From: Malania oleifera | Taxonomy: Eukaryota; Streptophyta; Magnoliopsida; Santalales; Ximeniaceae | Assembly (NCBI RefSeq): GCF_029873635.1 | Contig: NC_080422.1 | Location: 12,803,936-12,867,935 of the forward strand | Direction of reading: 5' to 3' | DNA length: 64,000 nucleotides | Part shown: positions 1 through 11,673 of the stretch, piece after piece | Layout: every line of letters begins with the position of its first letter | Position numbering within the stretch: the stretch's first letter is position 1 | Translations under genes and position numbers: made by a program | Notes under the pieces: model-generated | The model's input: only the letters and a program-made list of their open reading frames with translations | Told to the model about the DNA's origin: nothing | The model's database searches: none

Positions 1-531
1 GTTAGAGGGTAATCACTATTCTCTCATTCAAATAATCAAAATGGTGAACTAAGAGATTCAAGTTGACGTAATGTTTCTTGTTTAAGGGCTGGCTTTTGAA
101 GAAACGGGAAATAATATTTTGTACCATGATGCTTAGAGGAAGCTGTGCAAGAACTCAGTGCAGTGCGATTTCTCTGCTGATCTTTGCTGCATTGAAGTGG
201 GGATAATATGTGCAATCTTGTATTTATACCCACGTAGGGCTGTGCAAATTACTGAAAAACCAAAAACTGCACTGAAACTGGACTCAATTAAGCTTTCTTT
301 CAAATCAGAAATAGATAGGAATGTCAACTTGCCATGTTCTTATAAAAAACTCATTGCCCCCATACATTTTCTTCACACCACATCCTGAGACGGATTACTT
401 CTGTGTGGGCCCTCCATGGGCTTTCCCAAAGTCTTTTATACTAAGTTACTAACTAATCTTTAAAATAGGCTTAAATGTGAAAGCTCAAAAACATTCTAGA
501 ATTCAATTTAAAAATCAAATCAGACCATTAA

Positions 532-591
<60 letters not shown>

Positions 592-942
592 TTGGAAAAA
601 TCAACAGTTCTGGTTCACTATCGTTCTTTACTTTAGAAATTTAATTTGTTCAAATTGGTTTTCACTATTGGTTAAAACCAACTGAATACACCCCTATACA
701 AATGAAGAAAACTAGAGGGTTTTAATAATTTGCTATCATTTCTATTTTCTATTGTTTGCTTTTGTTGCAATATGGTAAAGAAACAAGTGGCAACAACATG
801 TTTGTTTGTATTGCTAGTTTTCCTTCTCTGTTTTTGTTACTGTTGGCTCTATGTTGTTGTATAGTATCAGTGACTTCCAATATTGAGGACGATATCTCAT
901 AAGTGTCCTGATTCACTTTCATGTCACCCAATATGTTCCACT
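1..942. other. No gene recognised; AT-rich flank with microsatellite
   Basis: The reading frames here are short (under 80 codons), overlap on both strands and show no family motif. Apart from the (ATT)n tract at 532-592 I see nothing I can assign. The stretch ends where a Copia LTR remnant begins. Confidence 0.6.
532..592. repeat. (ATT)n microsatellite
   Basis: About twenty uninterrupted ATT triplets are seen directly. It is a simple repeat, probably length-polymorphic. Confidence 0.98.
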
Positions 943-1402
943 TGTTGGAGATTGGGGATGGCCCAAAACACAATCACAAGCAAGCAATCACAAGGAACAC
1001 AAGAGTTACATGGTTCAGCCAAACTCGGCCTACGTCCATGGGAGAGAGGGAGTCTCTCTATATCAATAGGAAATATAGTGAAGGAGGAGTAACACACTTA
1101 AACTCAACTGCTAGCTCAACCTATTTGCCTCTCAAATACAACACAACTCAACTCACTTGCTATTTACACTGCTAATTACACTTGTATATACCTCTACAAC
1201 ACACAACCTATTTTATAAGGGGGAGAGGAGACATGGATATGGAGCAGCATTTATTGAGCCAACAATTGTAGACTATAAATCTTGACTAAGGAGGACTCGG
1301 TGCCGAAAAATAATCACGTTGGATCATGCGTGATTCATGGAGAGGATGCAATGTTTGACTTCCTCTCTTAACATTTATTGCACCCACATGTGTGGGCCAA
1401 CA
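943..1402 (-). mobile_element. Copia LTR remnant (3' LTR, minus strand)
   Basis: Read on the minus strand the segment starts TGTTGGCCCACACATG and ends CTCCAACA, so it has the TG...CA ends of an LTR. It is immediately preceded on that strand by a purine-rich tract (GAAGGGGGTGATT) that looks like a polypurine tract. The RNase H tail at 1547-1744 lies just upstream on the same strand, as expected for the 3' end of a Copia element. It contains a motif block (acatggttcagcc, actcggcctacgtccatggg) that I associate with dispersed plant LTRs. No 5 bp target duplication can be confirmed because the other end of the element is not in place. Confidence 0.65.
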
Positions 1403-1546
1403 AATCACCCCCTTCAAACATGTAAGCGCAACCAAGTGTCTGCTGCTCTAGTGCTACAATATTGTGTGCTCGCCCTAGTTTTTAGGCGACCGCACCCCCT
1501 TACGAGAGTGCCCACACCCCCTTGCTGGGGTGCTCGTGTGTAGTGA

Positions 1547-1744
1547 TCATCTTCTAGATGATTTTAGTAGATCTAGGAGACCCATTGAATTTGAGCATAG
1601 CTCCAATTTCTCTGTAGTCGCCGTCTTTGTTAACATGTCTGTCGGATTTTTGCTGTCAAGGATCTTCTCAATTGCTAACACCAAAGGCCTAACTGAGATT
1701 GATGGGTCCATTTTTGTTGGTATGGGGCCTGTATTTATGTCCAT
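1547..1744 (-). pseudogene. Copia polyprotein remnant (RNase H C-terminus)
   Basis: The minus-strand frame contains SKNPTDMLTKTATTEKL followed by ELCSNSMGLL. This matches the conserved end of Copia RNase H (the N-P-A-D-M-L-T-K block followed by a K/E-x-C-x-x-x-x-G-L tail). Only this last part of the polyprotein survives; nothing recognisable as reverse transcriptase lies upstream on the strand. It belongs with the LTR at 943-1402 and is a truncated relic. Confidence 0.7.
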
Positions 1745-1918
1745 AAATGTGATTCTTAGGGACCCACTTAAACCTAAGCCCCTTTTTTAAAATTAAAAAA
1801 GCGATAAATGAAGCCCAATTTTCTCCTTTGGGTTCATACAAGTCATGTGCTTGCTTTAAAGACACGAAAGCTTAATGAATACCTACCTTTTGTTTTTTTT
1901 TTTTTTGCATAACACGCC

Positions 1919-2226
1919 TGCATCAAATATTTAATTTCTTGGAAATTTAATGAAGAGATAGATTTTTTCTAAAATTTAAAATTTTTTTAATGAGCTACAC
2001 TAGAATTTGATGAGGAGAAGTAAATATTTTTTAATATGTGGAAAAATACAAATTTAGAGAAGGATAGAAGTGCTAAAAAATCAAATATTAGAAGAGATCT
2101 ATAAAAAAAAATTGAAATATCAGGGGATGTCAATTGAATGTTCAAAATTTTAAAGGAGGGTGTCTTTTTGCTGTAGTGCAAGAGGCATTGATTCTTTGTA
2201 TCATATATAATATGTGTGTTTGTGTC

Positions 2227-2291
<65 letters not shown>

Positions 2292-2317
2292 AAATGTGAA
2301 CCCTTAATTTTTTTAGT
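1919..2317. repeat. Tandem repeat unit 1 (about 420 bp family)
   Basis: This is the first of three diverged copies. Landmarks shared with units 2 and 3 are catcaaatat, tttcttggaa, gaagagaagtaaatatt (gaggagaagtaaatatt here), ggatagaagtg, aaaggagggtgtct, atatataatatgtgtgtttg, an AG run, and tgtgaacccttaattttt. Its right end is interrupted by LINE-A. Confidence 0.85.
2231..2289. repeat. (AG)n microsatellite
   Basis: About 29 AG dinucleotides in a row, seen directly. It is part of the 420 bp repeat unit; the later units carry shorter or interrupted versions. Confidence 0.98.
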
Positions 2318-4010
2318 GATGGCCACCATTCCGAAAGTTATGGATAATGTGAAAATTTTGGTGAGAGGTGGGAATTCTTCTTTTTGCTTCGAAAGGTGGC
2401 TTACATCAAACCTGTTAGCGGTGCGCATTAAGGATATTTCGAATAAGAAGTTGTGTATTAAGGATTGCTGGCTGAATAATAACTGGAACTCTGAGTTATT
2501 AATGGAATTGGTTGGGGTTGACAGAACAATGTAAATCTTGCATAATGTGTCAGCTGGTAAAAGTGGTCAGGATATATTCATCTGGAAGCCTGCCCTTAAT
2601 GGAAATTTCTTTACAAAAATGGCATGGGAGGCAGTAAGGAGTAAAAGTGATAACTTTGAGTGGAATGACTGATTTTGACATTCTCTATTGCCTAGAAGAA
2701 TCTCAATGTGTTTGTGGAAAGTCTGGTTTAGATGTTTGCCAATAGATGATAGAATTCAGCTAAAAGGAATATCGATGGTTTTAGCTTGTGATTGTTACGT
2801 GTAGAGAAGCCGGGAAAACACTGATCACATTCTTTCTCTAGGCGAGGTGGCTTCAGAAGTTTAGCATCGAGCTAGTGTGGTGTTGGGGATTCCTTTCCAA
2901 CGGTTCCTTCCCTGAAAACATAGAATTGCAAACTGGTTCCACTATGCTCGAAAATCATCAATTAAAGGTATTTTAATCGGTCTGATTTCGTGTTTGATTA
3001 CGTGGTGCCTCTGGAATCGGAGATGCAAAGAGAGAATGGAAAGAGTTTACCAAAGTTCGGATCAGATGTGGATAAGTGTTCGATTTTGGGTTAGTTCTTT
3101 AGTTGAGAGCTCTAATTCTTTTCAAAAATTGAAGATATTGGACATTACGATTTCGATAAAGTTTCAAATTAGCATCAAGGAGTTTGCGTCAGGCTTGGAA
3201 AAATTATCTCGTGGGTTAAACACCTAATAGGGTGGATAAAACTTTATTGTGATGGGAGCTATAGGGGCAATCTGGGTACTTCAGGAGGTGGAGGAATCAT
3301 TCGAGATGGTCATGGCATGGTGAAAGCGGCTTTTTCAAGCCATTTTGGCAATGATACGAACAATAATGCGGAATTAAAAGCAATCCTGGAACGAATTCGT
3401 TTATGAAAATGATTTTATTATTTTAATGTGATTATTGAAAGTGACTCGAGAATTGTTGTTGATTGGTTTCGGAAAGGTAAATGTACCCTGTGATATCTTT
3501 GGGATTTTTGGAAGGATCTCGTGGCAAAGTTAGAAGGAGTAAACTTCATGATGATCCATCAATATAGGGAAGGCAATAGTGCGGCTAATTTTCTCTCTAG
3601 AGAAGGAGAAATGGGAAACAATATCATCTACGAAGAACAACATTTTTTATCACATTGTCTGAAAGGTATCCTTTGGATGGATAGGTTGGGTCTCACTTCC
3701 CTTTGTCATTAGTTCATCCTCTCGATTCATGTTTGGTTGGTTTAGATTTTTTTTTTTATTTTTGTTTATTTTATTATTTTTTTTTTTTGCTAGGCCTTTT
3801 TAGATTTGTTTCTTATTTAGCTTTGTTTGGATTTGTAGTCCTATTTTGGTTGGTTGTTGGTGTTGTTTTTGGGAGGCCTTTATTGTCTTTTTTATCTGTA
3901 ATTTCCCAATGTTTGTCTTGTAACAATGGTATTCCTCCGTCAAAAGTGAGGTATATCAATAAATAATTGGAGGTGCCGCCCTCCTTTATTTGAAAAAAAA
4001 AAAAAAAAAA
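2318..4010 (+). mobile_element. LINE-A, 5'-truncated L1-type retrotransposon
   Basis: The segment carries LINE ORF2 C-terminal coding remnants, a T-rich 3' UTR and a terminal poly(A) run at 3993-4011, all on the plus strand. It sits between tandem repeat units 1 and 2. No target duplication is visible; compared with the unit 2/3 junction about 70 bp of the target is missing. The element is old: its coding part has many stops. Confidence 0.8.
2320..3712 (+). pseudogene. LINE ORF2 C-terminus: zf-RVT and RNase H remnant
   Basis: Joined frames show the tail of a plant LINE ORF2. First comes a region of the kind that follows reverse transcriptase (NSSFCFERW, KKLCIKDCW, FIWKPALNGNFFTKMAW, ISMCLWKVWFRCLPIDDR). 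Then, from about 3235, comes an RNase H domain of the RVT_3 type: LYCDGSYRGN with the first Asp, GGGGIIRDGHG, NNNAELKAI with the Glu, and IIESDSRIVV with the second Asp. The last acidic position is altered (REGNSAANFLSREG, where plant copies usually have AAD). In-frame stops and frameshifts occur at several places, so no protein is made. The reverse transcriptase and endonuclease are missing through 5' truncation. Confidence 0.8.
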
Positions 4011-4429
4011 ACTTTCTTGGAAATTTAATGAAGAGACAGATTTTTCTTGAAATTTCAAAATTTTTTAATGAACTGCACTAGAATTTGATGAAGAGAAGTA
4101 AATATTTATTAATATGTGGGAAAATACAAATTTCGAGAAGGATAGAAGTGTCGAAAAATCAAATATTAGAAGAGATCTATAAGAAAATTTTGAAATATCA
4201 CGAAGGTCAATTAAATATTTGAAATTTTAAAGGAGGGTGTCTTTTTTGCTGTAGTGTAAGAGGCATTGGTGTTTTTTACCATATATAATATGTGTGTTTG
4301 TATCTTAGAGAGAGAGTGAGAGTGAGAGAGAGAGAGATAGAGAAAGAGAGAAAATGTGAACCCTTAATTTTTTTTAGTCTTGATTTTTTCAATTTTAAAA
4401 TTTTCACAACATGTGTGCATCAAATATCA
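4011..4429. repeat. Tandem repeat unit 2
   Basis: Second copy of the 420 bp repeat, with the same landmark order as unit 1. The block actttcttgg recurs at 4011 and 4430, giving a period of 419 bp. Its AG tract (about 4310-4350) is interrupted by T and A substitutions. Confidence 0.88.
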
Positions 4430-4666
4430 ACTTTCTTGGAATGTAATGAAGAGACATGTTTTTTTTTTTAGAAATTTTAAATTTTTTTAATGAACTGCAC
4501 TAGAATTTGATGAAGAGAAGTAAATATTATTTAATATGTGGGAAAATAAAAATTCAAAGAAGGATAGAAGTGTCGAAAAATCAAATATTAGAAGAGATCT
4601 ATAAAAAAATTTGAAATATAGGGATGTCAATTGAATGTTCGAAATTTTAAAGGAGGGTGTCTTTTT
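4430..4666. repeat. Tandem repeat unit 3, left part
   Basis: Left half of the third copy. It stops at aaaggagggtgtctttttt, the insertion point of LINE-B, and resumes at 10327. Positions 4654-4666 (agggtgtcttttt) are the left target duplication of LINE-B. Confidence 0.9.
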
Positions 4667-4841
4667 TTTTTTTTTTGGATCAATTGGGTAAATATATTGA
4701 TCAACTGAATATATACATCAACACTGGGCATACCCAGGATACCAAAGAAAAACTAAATCAAAACCCAGGCATACTTGGGGGCCAAATCCAAAAACCCAAC
4801 CTCACTGACTCAAAGAGTCAATAAGCCAAGCATTACAAATT

Positions 4842-7800
4842 TTAAGCTAAGAACATATCAAATTTATCAAACACCACTCTATAGATATGCCTTTGTATGA
4901 CTTTACATAGATCTATAGGAGGGATTACATGATTTTCAAATCTTTTTCTATTTCTAGAATGCCAAATGAGATAAACAGTAGTGGCCAATCCAATTTTCTT
5001 TCCAGCAGAGTGCACTCCAAATCTTTTTGCTTCTTTATGTAGCCATTTAACCACTGCCTTGATTGTTGTCATAGCCCTTTTAATACCAAGCCAATTCCTT
5101 ATAATCCCAAACTTCCGCCAAGTATTTACAGCCAAAGAAGATATGATCCAATGTCTCCATGTCCCTATTACAGAATGTGCATTTAGGGTCAATCCAATCA
5201 CCATACACCTTGTCACATGTTGGAAGTCTTCCTTTCCAACCCAGCCACAAATAGAAAGCATACTTCGGGGTGATTCCATTTAGCCATACAGATTTTATCC
5301 AAAGAAGTTTATGACTCTTCTCCCTCCAGAAATCATAAAACATGTCAGGTTCATTCCCCATTCTTTACATATTTTCAATAGCTGCAGCCACACTTCTAGC
5401 TTTTTGGACAAGTTGATCTTTAATTTCAACTAATCTTTTGAAGAGGGGAGAGTCTTCTTTTTTGGTTGCTGCATACCAGATTCCAGTATCCTTCAAGTAA
5501 CATTGGTGAATCCATTTTGTCCAAAGACTATCCTTCTTAGCTTGTATATTCCATAGTGCTTTTGTCAAAAGTGCTCTGTTCCAAGACTTGAGGTCAAAAA
5601 CTCCTAAACCTCCTTCATCTTTTGGTTTATAGACTTCACTCCAGGCGACCAAAGGCTTCCTCCTGCCACCCCACAAAAATACTCTACAAAGCTTAATTAC
5701 TTGGTTTAGGACATTCAGTGGAATGGGGAAAATAGCAAGCCAAAAACATTCAAAGCCTTGGACAATCGAGTTAATTATTCCTAATCTGCCAGCATAGGTA
5801 AGAGTGTTGCCAAGCCACCCCTTGAACCACCCAAAAATTCGATCAACCAGTGGCCTGTAATGGACAACATTCAATTTGGAAGACAGTAGTGGTACCCCCA
5901 GGTATTTAAAAGGAAACTTGCCCTCTTTGATTCCCGTTTGATTTAGAATTTCTTCCAAAACCTATGGCTTCATACCAGCCTGATAAAGGTTGGATTTCAG
6001 ACTATTAGCTGTAAGTCCAGAGCACTGAGAGAACTCATTCAGACAGTCCATAAGAAATTTTACTGAAACAACATCACCTTTTGAGAACAACATAAGGTCA
6101 TCAGCAAAAACCAGGTGGGTGATCTTTAGTTCTTCACATTTAGGGTGGAACTTGAATCTGAAATTGCCCTCTAGGGACTTTAGGAGCCTGGACAGGTACT
6201 CCAGACAGATAACAAAGAGCAAAGGAGACAAAGGGTCACCCTACCTAAGCCCCTTCCCACATTTGAAAAATCCATTTAATCTCCCATTAAGTGAAATAGA
6301 GAAGGATGTAGTCGTGGCACACTCCATGACCCAAGCAATCATTTGATAGGGAAAATTTAAGTTCACCATCATGTCCCTCAAGAAAGACCATGAGACAGAG
6401 TCATATGCCTTTTTCAGATCAATTTTCAGTAAACATCTAGGGGATATCCTTTTCCTTTTGTAGCCTTTAATCAGTTCTTGCACCAAGTAGATATTTTCCA
6501 CCATATTCCTCCCTCTAACAAAGGCAGCTTGGGCAGGGTTTATTAGATCCTCCAGGCAAGGTTTAATCCTTCCAGCTAACAGCTTGGCAATAACTTTATA
6601 CATAACATTACGGCAAGAGATTGGACGATAATCATTCACCGTAGATGTATGGCTGGATTTAGGGATAAGGGCAATGGATGTATGATTTATCTGTTTTAAT
6701 AATTTGCCACTTTGGAAAAACTCCTTAAATGTTAGGCAGAGATCATGACCAATGATATTCCAAGACTTCTTATAAAACCCTACAGAGTAACCATCAGGGC
6801 CAGAAGCTTTGTCATTTCCAATACTGAACAGAGCCCATCTGATTTCCTCATCTATTCTAGGGGATACCATATCATTTCTTCTTACTTCATTCAAAATAGC
6901 TCCCATCTTTATCACTTGAGCATTTACCTTTACACAGCTCTCCTCAGTACCCAGTAACTGAGAGTAAAAGGTTACAAACTCAGCAGCCACCTGGACATAT
7001 GATTTTGTGAGCTCACCATCCTGTTTCATTACAGTAGAGATGTGATTCCTAGCTTTATTCCTTCTCAGGAGGGCGTGAAAGAAGGAGGAATTTCTATCAC
7101 AATGTTTCAAAAACTTACATTTTTCCATTTGGGAAAGAAACAACGTGTTAGCATTTTCTAATCTTACTGCAACATTTTTCTTTTTGTACAATTCCTTTTG
7201 CAGATCAGGGCATGTTGGGTCATCATGTAGTTTACTCTGAATTCCCACCAGATCAGCATTTGCCTTTTCACTCCGGATAGAAATATGGGAGAAATGGATA
7301 GCATTTAAAGATCTCAGTGGTTTCTTCAAGGGTTGAAGCTTCTTAATAAAACAAAATTGTTTATACCCATCATCAGACCTCTGCCACACATCTTTGACTT
7401 TTTCGAGGAACTCAGGATGTACTGTCCGCATATTAAAGAATTTGAAGGGGAGTCTGCCCACCTCCAAATCATAAAATAGAGATACTAGAGATACTAAGTG
7501 GTTAGATAGATTCCCAGGGAATTGGAAGTGCACCTGAGACAGCCAGCCATTCAAGTACCAGGCCTGATTTACCATGACTCTGTCAAGCTTACACCAGACT
7601 CTCCCATTAGACCACGTAAGAAAGCTCCTAGTTGACTTTAGATCAGTCATCCCAGCCACAGTGAAACACTCACTGATATCCTCCACACCGTATACTGTCA
7701 CTTGCACCCCATTCTTTTTCTCCTCATTATTCATAACATAGTTAAAATCCCCAGCCAGCATCCAAGGACTAGAGATACCAGAACCAATGTGGATAATATC

Positions 7801-8165
7801 CATCCAAAGTGGTCTTCTAGCAACAATTGTATTAAAACCATAAATGAAACTGAGTAAGCATTCATTTGAGGTTACCTGGCATTTAACAAGGCAATGGATG
7901 GCTTGCTCACTTTTATGGTGGACTTGCAGCTTCACTTTGAGTGGGTTCCAAAGGATTAAGATTCTTCCAGCCTCATGAAGGTCAAAATTATTGGCTTAGC
8001 TCCATTAGAGGAACACCTTATTCATCATTTTTTCCAGACTTTCCATAGATAGCTTTGTTTCTAAAATCCCCATTAAATCCATATTATTTTCCTAATGAGG
8101 TCCTTGACCTTTTTTTGTTTCAGAGGCATGTTGAGGCCTCTGATATTCCAAACACCAGTCTTCAT
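4842..8165 (-). pseudogene. LINE-B ORF2: endonuclease-reverse transcriptase, broken
   Basis: The protein would nick target DNA and reverse transcribe LINE RNA. The chosen start is the ATG at 8165 because MKTGVWNIRGLN gives the expected endonuclease N-terminus; GILETKL follows, then LAGDFN. The usual SDH motif reads SNH here. Reverse transcriptase is clear: NDKASGPDGY, IALIPKSSH, NDYRPISCRNVMYK, LKIDLKKAYDSVSW, and FADDLMLFSKGD with the catalytic Asp pair. A zf-RVT region ends it (CTFCNRDMETLDHIFFGC). Lesions: stops between 7936 and 8040; a TAG at about 6238-6240 where relatives have Gln in GLRQGDP; stops near 5960 and 5363; and a frameshift near 5100. No RNase H domain is seen, unlike LINE-A. 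Confidence 0.9.
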
Positions 8166-10007
8166 TTTGCATGTAGAGGGCTAGGACCCCCTTTTTTATT
8201 CTGTTGGCTAGATGCACCACCTTTCTTCCCATTTCTCCTATATTTTTTTTGCCATATTAGATCCATCCTTCACTCCATTGATAGCCTGACCATAGGTTTT
8301 AGGAGCACCAGCTGCAATTAAGCCACACACCACATTCTGGGATTCAAGCAGACATGGATCAGGGCACTAGAGCCTGCTCGAATTAGAACCCCCAGCCTCT
8401 TGTAACCCACTATTTCCAGAACCTGCAGTATCTGTAACTTCCGGGGCCAAGGCATCCTTTTCAGGATAAAATTCACACCCCATAGTGTCCTTCTTTGAAC
8501 CCTCAATTCCCAACCTTGCTTCTACTTCCGGGAATAGGTCCCCAACAAAACTCCCAAAGCTCCCAGAATTTCCATTTATTCCTGCATTTAGATTTCCATT
8601 CATACTGTCCCCCTGGTCTGGGGCAACATCACAGATGGGGTCAAGCATCACACCCACACCTTGCTTGGACAATTGCATACCTGAGGACCCATCTATGCAT
8701 TCAGTAGAAACCACTATTCCTTTTCCCCTTATCCACTTGCTCATGTTTGTTCTTCTTCGAGTTGCTGTTCATTTTTCCTGGCATTGGCTTGGATTTTTCA
8801 TTATCGATAGTATTCCTATCTTCCATCTTCCTTTTCCTAAGACCACAGTGACTAATAGTGTCACCCACATACTTACATTGGGTATAGAAACTGGGCAAAT
8901 TCTCATAAACAACTTCTTGAACCATTTCTTCATTATTTGGTAGGAAAACTCTAACTGAATCTTTGATTTCCCTGGCCACATTTACCTCCACAAGTACTCT
9001 TGCATATGATATTCTCGCTTGCATCATGGTCAACTTATCTGCACAGACAGGATTCCCCAGTTCCGAAGTAATCCAACCCAAAGCCATTGGATTCCACTTC
9101 TCGATTGGCAAATTTTTGAGTTGCACCCACACTGGCGGAGTGGATCTATGTTCGTGGCCAAACTGGAACTATTTGGGCATCTTTTTCATGTATAGTGTCT
9201 TGCCACGAGTCAAATATGGTGCTGTTGCAAGACATCTTCCAGTTCATCATTATCCTGGAATTTGAACACCACCCATCCATCCTTATGTTTAATGTAATTC
9301 ATCTTAACTTTCTAGGAATTCACTGCAGTTCTAAGTGCATCTCTGCTGGGGAAATTTCCAACAAAATACCCCACGAGGCACTTCTGACACGACTCATCGA
9401 GGTTTGTTAGGTGACTTGCCTCCAATCTAGCACCATTGCCATCAAAGTGGAAAGCAGGAATGACAGTACAACAGCTAGGTTTCCTATTATTTGTGAAGAG
9501 TTCAGACCAAGGAACTCTCTAATTGTTCCTTTCTATCGTTCTTTCATTCCGAAACTTTTCCTTAGCATTTTCCTTCTTCAATCCCTCGCTAACAAAATCA
9601 TCTTTCACTGTATCATCCCAGATTTGTTTCTTGATACTTTCATTTCCATTGGAGCATCTCTCTGCTGACTCCTCACTCCCAACCAGACCAAGGGATTCCA
9701 TAATCCGCTCATTCAATACCATCGGAGTAGATTGAACCACTCCAGCAATCATTTCAGGATTCTTTTAGCCCTTTAATGGACTTGCATGCATCTCTCCATG
9801 AGGTTGAAGCTTGTCTATAAGCGTTGTAGTTGGTAAAGACCCACGCGACTCCATGAATCTTTTCTCAGCTTCTTCCTCGAGCCTCTCATATTCTGCTATT
9901 ATCTCATAATCTTTCTTTCCAGCCCCTTGACCCCTCCTACCTCCTTTTGCCACAATGAATCTGAGGGCATCCTCGATCATTTCCTTCCTCCCCTCCTTGT
10001 TGCCCAT
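8166..10007 (-). pseudogene. LINE-B ORF1: DUF4283/CCHC gag-like protein, broken
   Basis: ORF1 of plant L1 elements binds the element RNA. The start at 10007 is the first ATG after the presumed 5' UTR (MGNKEGRKEMIEDALRF). A charged N-terminal part leads into a DUF4283-like core at about 9270-9440 (CLVGYFVGNFPSRDALRTAV, then MNYIKHKDGWVVFKFQDND). A second conserved block follows at 8800-9132 (LPIEKWNPMALGWI). The zinc knuckle is damaged: YTQCKYVGDTISHC keeps two Cys, while one Cys and the His are replaced. Several stops and a frameshift near 8725 separate the core from the Gly/Ser-rich C-terminal part (8367-8744). The 3' end of ORF1 abuts or slightly overlaps the ORF2 start, the usual arrangement in this group. 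Confidence 0.82.
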
Positions 10008-10326
10008 AGCAACTTGAATCTAGCTTTTCGAACACCCAGTCATCAGCCCAAGAAGTTTAAAATCGTATCAGGCGGGAAACCAGAGATCTGACCCACCATA
10101 GCCCAATAATCCACCCCACTGTCTTAACCCGAGTTGCAATTAGAACTAGCATTCAAACCGAAGCAAGAACAACTTCCAATCCACCTACGATTCAATCCAA
10201 CAACACTAAAACACCAAGAACAAGTGGAAATCCCACAAGCATAGCACACTCTCCACGGACAAGCGCCTCTCCCTAGAGAGAGGTGAGAGCTTCTCTCTCT
10301 AACTTGCCACAAGCTTTTTTGATTAT
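10008..10326 (-). promoter_or_regulatory. LINE-B 5' UTR / presumed internal promoter
   Basis: About 320 bp lie between the element's 5' end (set by the target duplication) and the ORF1 start. L1-type elements carry their promoter in this region. It is richer in C and G than its surroundings, and on the plus strand reads tccacggacaagcgcctctc. No specific factor site is claimed. Confidence 0.55.
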
Positions 10327-10397
10327 AGGGTGTCTTTTTATTATAGTGCAAGAGGCATTGGTGTTTTTTACCATATATAATATGTGTGTTTGTGTCT

Positions 10398-10432
<35 letters not shown>

Positions 10433-10490
10433 TGTGAACCCTTAATTTTTTAGTCTTGATTTTATCAATTTTAAAATTTCAACAAACGTA
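10327..10490. repeat. Tandem repeat unit 3, right part
   Basis: The unit continues after LINE-B with agggtgtcttttt (right target duplication, 10327-10339). Then come gcaagaggcattgg, atatataatatgtgtgtttg, a clean (AG)n run at 10400-10429, and tgtgaacccttaatttttt. The homology fades at about 10490. Confidence 0.9.
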
Positions 10491-11668
10491 TTCTAGAACA
10501 ATTTTCTTAGTTTTTTATTATTGCTAGTGCATCATTTAGTGTATTCAAAAAGGTTATACTAATAATAATGATAATGATGATAATGACAATAATAACAATG
10601 ATGACATTAACATTATGAAAGAGAAGAAAAAGAAATAGGAAATTATAGTTATTGATAAACTTAGATATGAAAAGATTGTTATTGGACATCAAATCAACTA
10701 GTCAACTTCGCTTTTAACTTACTTATAATAATTTATCCCTAATCATTTGATTAGTAGTGAGCAACTTCAACATTTTTAGTATCCCGCGTGAACAACTAAC
10801 TTTTTAAAAATTATGAATTGCTCAATGAATAGTTATAATGTTAATAAATTAATTTCTCCATTAAAAGAAAGAATATTCAAATATATCCTCTTACATTATA
10901 CCATGAAACCTAACAATTTGATGTCAATAGGAATTGACAAGTCAAGGATGAAGGTGTTGGGATGTTTCTTAGCAATGAGAACTAACAAAATGGATAAAAT
11001 TCCGTCATTCTGAACCAAATCTGACCCGCTTAAATTGACTCATAACCGATTCACACATTAAATAAGTTTGTTTATCCGCCAACAATTTATCCGTCAACAA
11101 CTAATGTTTAAATTCATTGATAATCTCATATGTTCATGTTTATTAGTCATCAAATCAATTAGCATAAGGTCTATTGGCTAAGGACTAGTCCCACACTCTC
11201 AACTCTTACACTACTGAATGCGTCTCTAGGTCTACCCTATGCCCACATTCAAACTCAAGCCCAAATACTTAGTTTTCTTGTGATCAAAACAAAAGTTTCC
11301 AAATTCATGTTCTGAAAAATAAAAAATTATAATTTTGTGATTATTTATTAAATGTTTAATATATAAAATATAACCCAAGTATAATTTTAAAAATAACTTC
11401 AGTTATTATGTTACCAAAAAAAAAAGTATTTGTTGGATGGTAAAAAAAAATTATATTAGGGATGAGAATGACGGATTATTCGCCATAAATTATTTAATCT
11501 GAACAATCATAAATCCGCAACTTAAATAAGTCAAACATGGATCGTAATATCATCACCCAATAATCCGCCTAATCCGCCATGGATTATCTGACCCGATTTG
11601 CTTTGTCAGGTCTATTAGCAACCTTTTACCAATGGACAAAGTCCAAAATTTTATGGCTTCTAGGCATG
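10491..11668. other. No gene; hAT-like non-autonomous remnants
   Basis: AT-rich DNA with no supported coding region. Two patches (about 11015-11110 and 11455-11620) are rich in phrases such as aaatctgacccgctta, ataatccgcctaatccgcc and ctgacccgatttgc. These are typical of the subterminal parts of small hAT-like elements in plants. I could not pair terminal repeats for either patch. Confidence 0.35.
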
Positions 11669-11673
11669 AGTGG

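Larger units (their letters stand above)
4667..10326 (-). mobile_element. LINE-B, near full-length L1-type retrotransposon
   Basis: About 5.66 kb on the minus strand with both LINE ORFs in order: an ORF1 of the DUF4283/zinc-knuckle type and an ORF2 with endonuclease, reverse transcriptase and zf-RVT. The 3' poly(A) appears as the T run from 4662. A 13 bp target duplication, agggtgtcttttt, flanks it at 4654-4666 and 10327-10339, and the interrupted tandem repeat unit 3 resumes exactly after it. The intact 5' end and target duplication show ordinary target-primed insertion. Stops and frameshifts in both ORFs show it is now inactive. Confidence 0.93.

Noticed and set aside
2201-2534. Frames made of repeated Arg-Glu or Leu-Ser
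   Set aside because: They are translations of the (AG)n microsatellite; the part after it belongs to LINE-A remnants.
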